Positions 1 to 5,426 of a stretch of DNA of 5,690 nt are shown here, one piece after another. Location: positions 1 to 5,690 of the forward strand of contig CAJUHN010000230.1 of assembly GCA_910585935.1 (NCBI GenBank), read 5' to 3'. Origin of the DNA: an uncultured Lachnospiraceae bacterium. Lineage in GTDB: Bacteria; Bacillota; Clostridia; Lachnospirales; Lachnospiraceae. Within the stretch, counting starts at the first letter, position 1. Every line of letters starts with the position of its first letter. The notes under the pieces are model-generated. The model searched no databases, was not told where the DNA came from, and saw nothing but the letters and a program-made list of their open reading frames with translations. Both the position numbers and the translations under genes were made by a program.

Positions 1-59
1 GGTTCACTCATTAAGTGCCGACGTCTTCCAAGGGGCTTCTTATGGAATACTTCCTCGCC
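1..59 (+). repeat. Partial copy (3' end) of the ~135-bp structured repeat
   Basis: This stretch aligns without gaps to 2610-2668, the right-hand part of the complete repeat copy at 2533-2668, at about 50 of 59 positions. It includes the terminal block GGCTTCTTATGGAATACTTC (35-54). It starts at the window edge, so the rest of the copy may lie just upstream or may be missing. Orientation is taken as the same as the 2533-2668 copy. The internal hairpin seen in the other copies (arms around CGTCTTCC and AAGGGGC) is kept. Confidence 0.85.
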
Positions 60-344
60 GTAAGCTAGTTTTTGAAATGGGCTAGATTGATGAAAAACAT
101 TTGTATTCTAATGCAGGGAAGATTTTAAGTTGTGTGAGCTTTTGTAGAGGGGAGTTTATAAAATCATGTTTTTTTGGTGTTAGTTTGTAATAGTTATAAT
201 AGAAGTAAGATTACTGATATTATCATGAACGATAAAGTGATAGTGTTATTTGATATTTTACAAGGATAAAAAGATTTTTAATGTTTTTTTGGTAGACGAA
301 AAAATTTTTCCAGTTTTCCTAGAATAGTCAGTAAATTAGCGAAG
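60..344. other. AT-rich intergenic stretch, no gene seen
   Basis: This stretch lies between two repeat copies. No reading frame longer than a few tens of codons with a plausible ribosome site is visible. The longest ATG frame I followed (from 227) stops after 14 codons. A TATAAT hexamer occurs at 195-200, but no convincing -35 box lies 16-18 bases upstream, so I do not call a promoter. Confidence 0.6.
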
Positions 345-478
345 GAAAGGAAGTATTCCATAAGAAGCCCCTTAAAGGGCGTTGGTACTTAATAAGCAGA
401 CCTGTAAGGGGCTGCGAATTTAGTACCATTACGTCTGGAACGGAGCGAAAGCGCGGCTTCGGTGGAATACATCCTTTC
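345..478 (-). repeat. ~135-bp structured repeat, full copy, inverted orientation
   Basis: Complete copy of 134 bp in the opposite orientation to the one at 2533-2668; the two align without gaps at about 113 of 134 positions. The ends are 15-bp inverted repeats with one mismatch: GAAAGGAAGTATTCC (345-359) and GGAATACATCCTTTC (464-478). Inside are further self-complementary blocks: GCCCCTTAAAGGGC near 367-380, GGTACT/AGTACC arms around a GCAG/CTGC stem near 384-427, and a CGAAAGC/GGCTTCG hairpin near 446-461. The length, terminal inverted repeats and lack of coding capacity resemble a miniature inverted-repeat element or a REP-like structured repeat. No convincing target-site duplication flanks it. 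Confidence 0.85.
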
Positions 479-670
479 TGGAGCGTTCTTTGGATAAAAT
501 GTTCTCTTTGCTTTTTATTATTCTATTTTTTTTAGTTCATATTTATAGGGATATCAAGATAGGAGAGAGAGGGTGAATATAAGTTTTAGAAAGAATTTTT
601 TTAATAGATATAAAATCTAGTATGGATTTAATAAAATGTATAAAATGTGTGTGAAAAGAGAAGAGAAAGA
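479..670. other. 5' flank of the protease gene
   Basis: This AT-rich region presumably contains the protease promoter, but I find no -35/-10 pair good enough to name, nor a clear sporulation-sigma consensus. A ribosome-site-like AGGAGA at 561-566 precedes a GTG at 573 whose frame ends after 15 codons at 618-620. That could be a leader peptide, but nothing else supports it. The purine-rich stretch at about 651-669 is the only translation signal before the preferred protease ATG at 671. Confidence 0.4.
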
Positions 671-2440
671 ATGGATAGTCAGAAAAGAGAGAATTTGTTG
701 AATTTGGCATTAGACGCTTCCGAAGGAGAAAGGGAAAGGTCATTAGAATTAAATGTGGGATTTAATGCGGAAGAGGAAACATGGGAAGTGATTGTTCGCT
801 ATACGGGGGATCTAGCTAGGTATCAAGAGGAAGGGATAAAAGTGGTAGAGCTGTTGGGAGGATATGCTATTTTGACAGTGACTAGAGCACAGCTTAATCG
901 TTTATCTTTGATACCAGAGATTGCTTATATTGAAAAGCCGAAGCGCTTATTTTTTGGAGTGGACAGGGGAAGGGCAGTTTCTTGTATTGCGCCTTTGCAG
1001 GCTATGCCAGTAGGAGGGCAGATGGATAATAGGCTGTTTGGAAAAGGGGTTTTGGTGGCTATTTTGGATTCTGGGATTGATTATAGTCACCCTGATTTCC
1101 GAAAGGAGGATGGAACAACACGGATTTTACGGATCTGGGATCAGACATTAGTTCCGAAAGAGGGACAGAAAGCACCAGATGGATATCAAATAGGGGTGGA
1201 GTTTACAGAAGAGCAAATTAATGAGGCTCTTTCTAAAAGTACACAGGCAGAAAGGAGGGAATTAGTTCCAGTAGTGGATTCGAGCGGACATGGAACGGCG
1301 GTGGCAGGAATTGCGGCAGGAAATGGGAATGGGAGCGGAGGGAAATATCGGGGGATAGCTTCGGAAAGTGAGTTGGTTATTGTGAAATTAGGGATTTCTA
1401 GACCAGAAGCATTTCCAAGAACGACAGAATTGATGCAAGGGATTGATTATGTGGTTCGTCTGGCGGCTCGTCTTTATATGCCAGTTTCTATTAATGTGAG
1501 TATTGGGAATACTTATGGTTCTCATGATGGAACTTCTTTATTAGAAACTTATTTAGATATGGCTTCTGATATGGGGAGAAATGTGATTGTGGTGGGCACT
1601 GGAAATGAAGCTGCTGCCAATGGGCATACTTCAGGTAGATTGCAGGAGAGGGTAGATACTGTGATAGAAATGGGAGTGAGCGTATATGAAAGTAAATTGA
1701 ATATACAGATCTGGAAGTATTATGTGGATAATTTCTTGATAGAGGTGGTCAGTCCTTCTGGTGTGCAGGCAGGACCATTTAGACAGGAATTAGGTTCACA
1801 AAGATTTACACTTGGAAATACAGAAATTTTATTGTATTATGGAGAACCTAGTCCTTATAGTAAAGCACAGGAAATTTTTTTAGATTTCATACCATCTAAA
1901 GGGGCTTCTTATTTAAATAGTGGAATTTGGAGGTTTCGTTTGATTCCTCAGAGGATTGTGGAGGGAGTATTTCATATGTGGCTTCCTAGTTCGGGTGCTT
2001 TAAATTTTGGCACGGGATTTACGATATCTTCTCCAGATACTACTTTGACAATTCCTTCTACATCTGCAAAAGTGATTTCTGTAGGCGCATATGATTCTAA
2101 TTTAAACGCATATGCAGATTTTTCGGGACGTGGTTATACAAGAGTGACGAATCAAGTGAAACCAGATATAGTAGCGCCAGGAGTGGGGATTATGACGGCT
2201 GCGCCGGGAGGGGGATATTCGGCGAGAACAGGAACATCTTTTGCTGGTCCATTTGTTACAGGAAGTGCAGCACTTATGATGGAATGGGGGATAATTTTAG
2301 AGAATGACAGGTATTTATATGGGGAGAAAGTGAAGGCATATTTGCAGAGGGGAGCGAAACAGTTACCGGGTTATGAAATGTGGCCAAATCCACAGTTGGG
2401 TTGGGGCGCATTGTGTTTGAGGGATAGTCTGCCAGGATGA
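671..2440 (+). CDS. Csp-like subtilisin-family serine protease (peptidase S8)
   Basis: Encodes a 589-residue serine endopeptidase of the subtilase family, closest in layout to clostridial CspA/B/C proteins. In spore-formers CspB cleaves and activates the cortex hydrolase SleC during germination; many Lachnospiraceae carry such genes with unknown substrates. Numbered from the ATG at 671, the catalytic Asp is 133 in VAILDSGID, His is 207 in SSGHGTAVAG, the oxyanion-hole Asn is 312 in VGTGNE, and Ser is 523 in TGTSFAGP (codon 2237-2239). Residues ~35-100 look like the short Csp-type prodomain. Residues ~325-465, between the Asn and Ser motifs, hold the extra beta-rich insertion typical of Csp proteins. 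No signal peptide or membrane segment is visible, so export would need another route or cell or spore lysis. An in-frame GTG at 647 would add eight residues; I prefer 671 because it is an ATG after a purine-rich stretch. The gene appears single and is bracketed by inverted repeat copies. The substrate and a germination role are not established. Confidence 0.93.
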   Translation: MDSQKRENLLNLALDASEGERERSLELNVGFNAEEETWEVIVRYTGDLARYQEEGIKVVELLGGYAILTVTRAQLNRLSLIPEIAYIEKPKRLFFGVDRGRAVSCIAPLQAMPVGGQMDNRLFGKGVLVAILDSGIDYSHPDFRKEDGTTRILRIWDQTLVPKEGQKAPDGYQIGVEFTEEQINEALSKSTQAERRELVPVVDSSGHGTAVAGIAAGNGNGSGGKYRGIASESELVIVKLGISRPEAFPRTTELMQGIDYVVRLAARLYMPVSINVSIGNTYGSHDGTSLLETYLDMASDMGRNVIVVGTGNEAAANGHTSGRLQERVDTVIEMGVSVYESKLNIQIWKYYVDNFLIEVVSPSGVQAGPFRQELGSQRFTLGNTEILLYYGEPSPYSKAQEIFLDFIPSKGASYLNSGIWRFRLIPQRIVEGVFHMWLPSSGALNFGTGFTISSPDTTLTIPSTSAKVISVGAYDSNLNAYADFSGRGYTRVTNQVKPDIVAPGVGIMTAAPGGGYSARTGTSFAGPFVTGSAALMMEWGIILENDRYLYGEKVKAYLQRGAKQLPGYEMWPNPQLGWGALCLRDSLPG

Positions 2441-2532
2441 CAGGTTAGATAAAGGGTTTAAAACTAAGTAGGTGATTGCGAAAGTCAAAAATGGATCGTT
2501 ATTATTTATGGAAAAGGCGAAAGGGACGCTGC
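2441..2532. other. 3' flank of the protease gene
   Basis: A short non-coding stretch between the protease stop codon and the next repeat copy. I see no independent GC-rich hairpin followed by a T-run. The large palindromic repeat immediately downstream may serve as the transcript end. Confidence 0.4.
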
Positions 2533-2668
2533 GGCAAGGAAGTATTCCAGCGAAGCCACGCTTTCGCTCCGTGTAAGACTACGTGGTACTAAATTCGCAG
2601 CCCTTTGTAGGACTGCTTATTAAGTACCAACGTCTTCCAAGAGGCTTCTTATGGAATACTTCCTTGCC
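2533..2668 (+). repeat. ~135-bp structured repeat, full copy
   Basis: A 136-bp copy whose ends are inverted repeats: GGCAAGGAAGTATTCC at 2533-2548 pairs perfectly with GGAATACTTCCTTGCC at 2653-2668. The adjoining GAAGCC/GGCTTC blocks extend the terminal pairing to roughly 25 bp with a short internal mismatch. Inside lie the hairpin GCGAA...TTCGC near 2550-2567, a long imperfect hairpin with GGTACT/AGTACC arms at about 2584-2628, and a smaller one around CTTCCAAGAG. Relative to the 345-478 copy it is inverted. It sits between the protease gene and the recombinase remnant, where its folded transcript could also terminate the protease mRNA. No target-site duplication is obvious. Confidence 0.87.
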
Positions 2669-2734
2669 TCCATTGATTCGTTGGCGGTTCTAGTTTTGAA
2701 AAAGGGAATGTTATGATAAGCTAGGAAATTTTAG

Positions 2735-3031
2735 AGAGGAGATACAGGAAATAGTATTGAAGAACAAAAGGCAGAAATTATGAAGCAGTATGCTAATGCG
2801 GAAATCATCATAGAAAGCTATTCAGGAGCAAAAGAAAGACCCATCTTCAATCAATTACTTAGCAGGCTTCAAGAGGGGGATATTCTAGTCGTCACAAAAT
2901 TAGATAGATTTTGTAGAACCACAAAAGAGAGGCGGGGATATATTGATAATCTTATATCGAAAAATGTCAAAATATATATTTTAAATATGGGATTAATCGA
3001 AAATACTCCAATGGGTCGATTTATAAAATGA
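2735..3031 (+). pseudogene. Serine recombinase (resolvase/invertase family), internal fragment
   Basis: This frame encodes the middle of a resolvase-type catalytic domain. The family-like sequence starts before the first ATG (2780): codons from about 2744 read TGNSIEEQKAEIMKQYANAE, then SYSGAKERPIFNQLL, LQEGDILVVTKLDRFCRTTK and ILNMGLIENTPMGR. The LDRFCR block is the conserved Asp-Arg-Arg region of the family. An in-frame TAG at 2732-2734 closes the frame upstream, and the expected start with its YxRVS catalytic serine is absent. Downstream the similarity ends at MGR, where intact members continue through a catalytic-domain helix into a DNA-binding region; here the frame reads FIK and stops. 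With both ends missing the product cannot recombine DNA. The frame itself is free of stops, so the loss was by deletion or rearrangement rather than slow mutation. It marks a former mobile element next to the repeat copy. Confidence 0.85.
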
Positions 3032-3122
3032 ATTATTCATTGTTTTTATTAATAACCTGAATAAGATTATATAGTTTATATTATAAATCGTACAGGACAA
3101 TTTATAATACGTACAGGGCATG
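3032..3122. repeat. Short AT-rich junction with inverted and tandem repeats
   Basis: This marks the junction between the recombinase remnant and the AT-rich minus-strand gene. TTATAAATCG at 3081-3090 is the exact reverse complement of CGATTTATAA at 3017-3026, which forms the end of the remnant. Two tandem units of 21 bp follow (3081-3101 and 3102-3122), sharing a TTATAA start and a CGTACAGG core; they encode the duplicated CPVR[I/F]I C-terminus of the minus-strand frame. A weak AT-only stem (TTATTCA/TGAATAA, about 3034-3064) also lies here and could be a poor terminator for either side. Confidence 0.5.
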
Positions 3123-4302
3123 TTGTTTGTTTTTTAGTTTGTGGCTCTTGTGGTTGTTGTTCTGGTATTTGTGATAATTGTTGTTGCGGTTGTGGAAAGC
3201 CTTGTTCTATTATTTGATTGACTTGTTGTTGAGCTTGCCATATATCTATATATTGCACTTGTGAAGCTTGTCTTATTATTTCATTGGCTTGTTGTATCAT
3301 CTGTTGAAGTGGATTTATTGGTTGAGGATAAGAATATTGATATTCATAATTTCGATATTCGTCTTCTTGATATGGAAAATCGTAATCTTCTTCCTCTATA
3401 TCATTTTCATTTTGGATTTCCTCTTCCTCTATTTCCTCTATATCATCACTTTGACTTTCCGCTTCTTCTAAATATTGACCCTCTAAATCTAATTCTTTCA
3501 GCTTGTCTATATATAGTTTTGTCAAATTCATAGATATTTTACCATCACAAGTTTTACAATTAATCCTTTTCTTAGCCATCAATCCTAAACGCTCTAATCC
3601 TATATTGATAATTTGCGGTGTAAGTTTATAATAAAATTTATTTTCATAGGATTTATGTTTTATCATAAGTTCAATAAGAGTTGGTAAATGTATAAAATAA
3701 AATTCTTGCTTTAAAACTGGATTTCCTTTTTCATTTAACTTTACTTCTCCATTTTCTTCCTTAGTCACTCCATATGTAACATAACCAATTTTTTTATAAT
3801 TTTCATCATTTTTACGATTTATCAAAAAAATATCTTTATTACTTCGTATATTATTCTCATCATAATAATCCTTGTTTTTATCATAATCATAACTATTCTC
3901 TATATACACATCTTCCGCTCCATGTATTAGCCCCATAAAATCTCTCATATAATTCTCAACATCTCTTTTATTTTGTTCATTATCAACATATTTATATTTA
4001 TTTTGGATTATTCCATTTTCTATTAATTTTCTTATTGTCTTACCATTTATATAGACAAATGTTGAATATTAAATATATTTACGATTTTTAAAAATATATA
4101 AGTTAAAAGTATATTGAGTATCAAAGGTATTATCCACCATTTCATTTTCATCTATTTTAATCAGATGCAAAATAAAATTACTAAGTTTATATTTTTTATT
4201 ATTCTTTTCATCTGTCGCATATAATCCCTCATCTGTTTCCTCAAAAATAATTTTACAATATTTTCCAAATTAGGAGTACTTAACTACCTCATATTTTTTT
4301 AA
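3076..4302 (-). pseudogene. Decayed AT-rich gene of unknown function, two in-frame stops
   Basis: I do not recognise this protein. On the minus strand one frame runs from about 4302 to the stop at 3076-3078, roughly 409 codons, broken by TAA codons at 4270-4272 and 4069-4071. The segments look coding: LKKYEVVKYS, stop, FGKYCKIIFEETDEGLYATD... ending FKNRKYI, stop, YSTFVYINGKTIRKLIENG, then the longest ATG-initiated part (290 aa, from 3948). In that part residues 55-125 are a mixed alpha/beta region (KIGYVTYGV, EFYFIHLPTLIELM), followed by a single CKTC pair at 131-134. Residues 160-190 are a run of Glu/Asp, 200-275 are rich in Gln, Pro and Tyr, and the end repeats CPVR[I/F]I twice. No signal peptide or membrane segment is visible. 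GC is far lower than in the protease or the genes after 4700, which suggests acquisition from an AT-rich phage, plasmid or other element. The ATG at 3948 lacks a good ribosome site. A shortened functional protein from 3948 is possible but less likely. Confidence 0.6.
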
Positions 4303-4316
4303 TTATATATTATCTA

Positions 4317-4335
4317 CGTGTAAGCTACTTGTACG
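4317..4335. promoter_or_regulatory. Imperfect palindrome upstream of the decayed gene
   Basis: The sequence CGTGTAAGCTACTTGTACG has CGT/ACG and AAG/CTT arms arranged symmetrically around CTA, with unmatched GT pairs in both arms. The same bases form an 11-bp-period direct repeat (GTAAGCTAC at 4320-4328, GTACGCTAC at 4331-4339). It lies just upstream, on the minus strand, of the earliest codons of the decayed gene, a position that would suit an operator. No function is shown. Confidence 0.3.
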
Positions 4336-4482
4336 CTACAACACTATTTTAAGACTATATAAAAAATCAAGATAGATTTCAAGATGTGAATGGGGAAAAT
4401 AGAAATATTAAGATGTCAGATGGATAGATATAGTTCTGGTGTCTTTTTTATTTACAAGGTGGATGAGAGAATGTTAAAACAA

Positions 4483-4548
4483 CTTAGCACTAACTTACCA
4501 TCAATTTTTGCCCAGCTTAGCATTAATTTACCGTCAGTAGGCGGAGTT
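4483..4548. repeat. Two-copy direct repeat, 33-bp period
   Basis: The block CTTAGCACTAACTTACC (from 4483) recurs as CTTAGCATTAATTTACC (from 4516), each followed by a TCA after one or two bases. The period of 33 bp is a multiple of three, and on the plus strand it translates as QLSxNLPSxxx twice. The changes between units are few and mostly C/T. This may be the remnant of a longer coding tandem repeat, or a non-coding repeat. Confidence 0.6.
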
Positions 4549-4654
4549 ATATGGGTTTATGGGACTTTAACCTAAAAAATTGTGAAAAAAGTTTATGGCA
4601 ATATCTTAACATCAGCAGGATTTGTATATTTTCTGTGCATTTTTCAGAAACTTG

Positions 4655-4683
4655 TTGACAAACTAATACCACAGTATTATAAT
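4655..4683 (+). promoter_or_regulatory. Consensus sigma-A promoter of the DUF3990-type operon
   Basis: TTGACA at 4655-4660 and TATAAT at 4678-4683 are both perfect consensus hexamers separated by the ideal 17 bases. Transcription should start near 4690, giving a leader of about 35 bases that contains the ribosome site GGAGG (4714-4718) before the ATG at 4725. A promoter this strong on an accessory gene suggests it is normally held down by a repressor, which the overlapping palindromes support. Confidence 0.85.
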
Positions 4684-4714
4684 ATTGACAAATTGATACT
4701 ACAGTATTATATCG
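4655..4714 (+). promoter_or_regulatory. Tandem 30-bp operator-like repeat over the promoter
   Basis: Two 30-bp units (4655-4684 and 4685-4714) match at 24 of 30 positions. Each begins TTGACAAA and carries a palindrome: TAATAC-CACA-GTATTA at 4664-4679 (perfect arms) and TGATAC-TACA-GTATTA at 4694-4709 (ATAC/GTAT arms plus one mismatch). The first overlaps the spacer and -10 box of the promoter; the second falls in the transcribed leader. A 30-bp spacing is close to three helical turns, so dimers would bind the same face and could cooperate. The second unit also has TTGACA but only TATATC at the -10 position, and a start from it near 4720 would cut off the ribosome site, so I read it as an operator rather than a working promoter. 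Confidence 0.6.
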
Positions 4715-4724
4715 GAGGTGTCTT

Positions 4725-5426
4725 ATGAAACGGGATTTGATTATTTATCATGGTTCTCAACAAATCATTGAAACGCCGAAGTTTGGTATAGGCAAGAAAT
4801 ATAACGACTACGGACAGGGCTTTTATTGTACGGAAAATATCGAGCTTGCAAAGGAATGGGCTTGTCCCATAAAGAATGATGGCTATTCCAACAAGTATAT
4901 CATGCACTTTGATGGCTTGAATGTCATGTACTTAACTAAGGGTGAGTTTAACATTCTTCATTGGCTTGCCATTCTGCTTGCTCACAGAAAGTTTGATATC
5001 ACTTCTCCTGTCGGGAACAACGCAAGAGAGTTTATTCTTTCTCGTTTTATGCCAGATACAACAGATATTGACGTGATGATAGGTTATCGTGCTGATGATT
5101 CCTATTTCTCTTTTGCCGAAGATTTTGTGAATAACACCATTTCTCTGCGGGACTTAAACCTTGCTATGCAGCTTGGAACTCTTGGTGAGCAGGTCGTGTT
5201 GCTTTCAAAACGCTCTTTTAAGCAGATTGAATTTGTTGAGTACGAAATTGCCGATTACCGTGAATATTACTATAAGAGAACAAAAAGGGATCAAAATGCG
5301 AGAGCCACTTATGCAAATAAGAGAAAGAATTTGCAGCAGCTCATGGATGATATTTTTGTTCTTGATATTATAAGGGAGGATATGAATCATGACAACCCAC
5401 GCTTACAGTCAGTTATATCTAAGTAA
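4725..5426 (+). CDS. DUF3990-like protein, predicted ADP-ribosyltransferase fold
   Basis: Encodes 233 residues resembling the DUF3990 family, whose conserved blocks fit the ADP-ribosyltransferase fold that binds NAD+ and modifies proteins or nucleic acids. The blocks appear in order: YHGS with His9, DYGQGFYCTE with Tyr34, LAKEWA at 41-46, GYRADDSYF at 120-128, and LGEQVVLLSKRSF at 153-165. Here Glu155 or Gln156 occupies the third catalytic position of an H-Y-E/Q triad. Residues beyond ~178 form a charged helical tail (YYYKRTKRDQNARATYANKR). There is no signal peptide or membrane segment, so it should act in the cytoplasm. The start is set by GGAGG at 4714-4718, six bases before the ATG. It is the first gene after a consensus promoter and overlaps the next gene by 38 bases. 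A DUF3791 gene, often found near this family as I recall, is not seen upstream. Activity, target and toxicity are inferences; a metabolic or regulatory role is possible. Confidence 0.8.
   Translation: MKRDLIIYHGSQQIIETPKFGIGKKYNDYGQGFYCTENIELAKEWACPIKNDGYSNKYIMHFDGLNVMYLTKGEFNILHWLAILLAHRKFDITSPVGNNAREFILSRFMPDTTDIDVMIGYRADDSYFSFAEDFVNNTISLRDLNLAMQLGTLGEQVVLLSKRSFKQIEFVEYEIADYREYYYKRTKRDQNARATYANKRKNLQQLMDDIFVLDIIREDMNHDNPRLQSVISK
5372..5380 (+). promoter_or_regulatory. Ribosome binding site fixing the start of the second operon gene
   Basis: AAGGGAGGA lies inside the end of the DUF3990-like gene and is eight bases from the ATG at 5389. The nearer ATG at 5382 is only one base away and belongs to the upstream reading frame, so this site selects 5389. 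Confidence 0.8.

Larger units (their letters stand above)
4303..4654. other. AT-rich spacer with small repeats, no firm gene
   Basis: This separates the decayed minus-strand gene from the DUF3990-type operon. It holds an imperfect 19-bp palindrome at 4317-4335 and a two-copy 33-bp repeat at 4483-4548. A 61-codon plus frame starts at ATG 4390 and ends at 4573-4575, but it lacks a ribosome site and a recognisable product. Part of it reads QLSTNLPSIFA-QLSINLPSVGG, which simply translates the repeat, and the opposite strand also reads through the repeat as an open frame. I therefore leave it uncalled as a gene. Confidence 0.5.

Noticed and set aside
345..478. Integron attC site or CRISPR-like repeat
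   Set aside because: The ends do not show the attC core-site consensus, no integrase or cassette array is present, and the three copies are neither short nor regularly spaced.
573..620. Possible 15-codon leader peptide (GTG start) upstream of the protease
   Set aside because: AGGAGA lies at a plausible distance from the GTG, but the peptide has no regulatory signature and no attenuator hairpin follows; purine runs of this kind are common here.
647..670. GTG at 647 as the protease start
   Set aside because: The upstream bases lack a ribosome site, and the extra residues CEKRRER do not look like part of the Csp prodomain; ATG 671 is preferred.
543..743. Minus-strand frame of 66 codons over the start of the protease gene
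   Set aside because: It is rich in Phe/Ile/Ser from low-complexity AT DNA, has no family resemblance, and overlaps the well-supported protease start on the other strand.
3261..3533. Plus-strand frames rich in Leu/Ile/Phe that look like membrane proteins
   Set aside because: They are the antisense of the Glu/Gln/Asp-rich part of the minus-strand gene; the hydrophobic look follows from complementing GAA/CAA/GAT codons.
3076..4302. TAA read as a sense codon (alternative genetic code) in the AT-rich gene
   Set aside because: The other genes here, including this frame itself at 3076-3078, end normally with TAA or TGA; two isolated TAA codons are better explained by inactivating mutations.
4390..4575. 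61-codon plus-strand gene
   Set aside because: No ribosome site precedes ATG 4390, no family is recognised, and half the frame is the 33-bp repeat, which is open in both directions.
4685..4713. Second working promoter in the downstream 30-bp unit
   Set aside because: Its -10 is TATATC and the start would fall near 4720, after the ribosome site, leaving an almost leaderless mRNA; it is more likely an operator copy.
4707..4907. Minus-strand frame over the start of the DUF3990-like gene, and other short frames within 5161-5390
   Set aside because: These are shadow frames of the DUF3990-like gene, without ribosome sites or family features.
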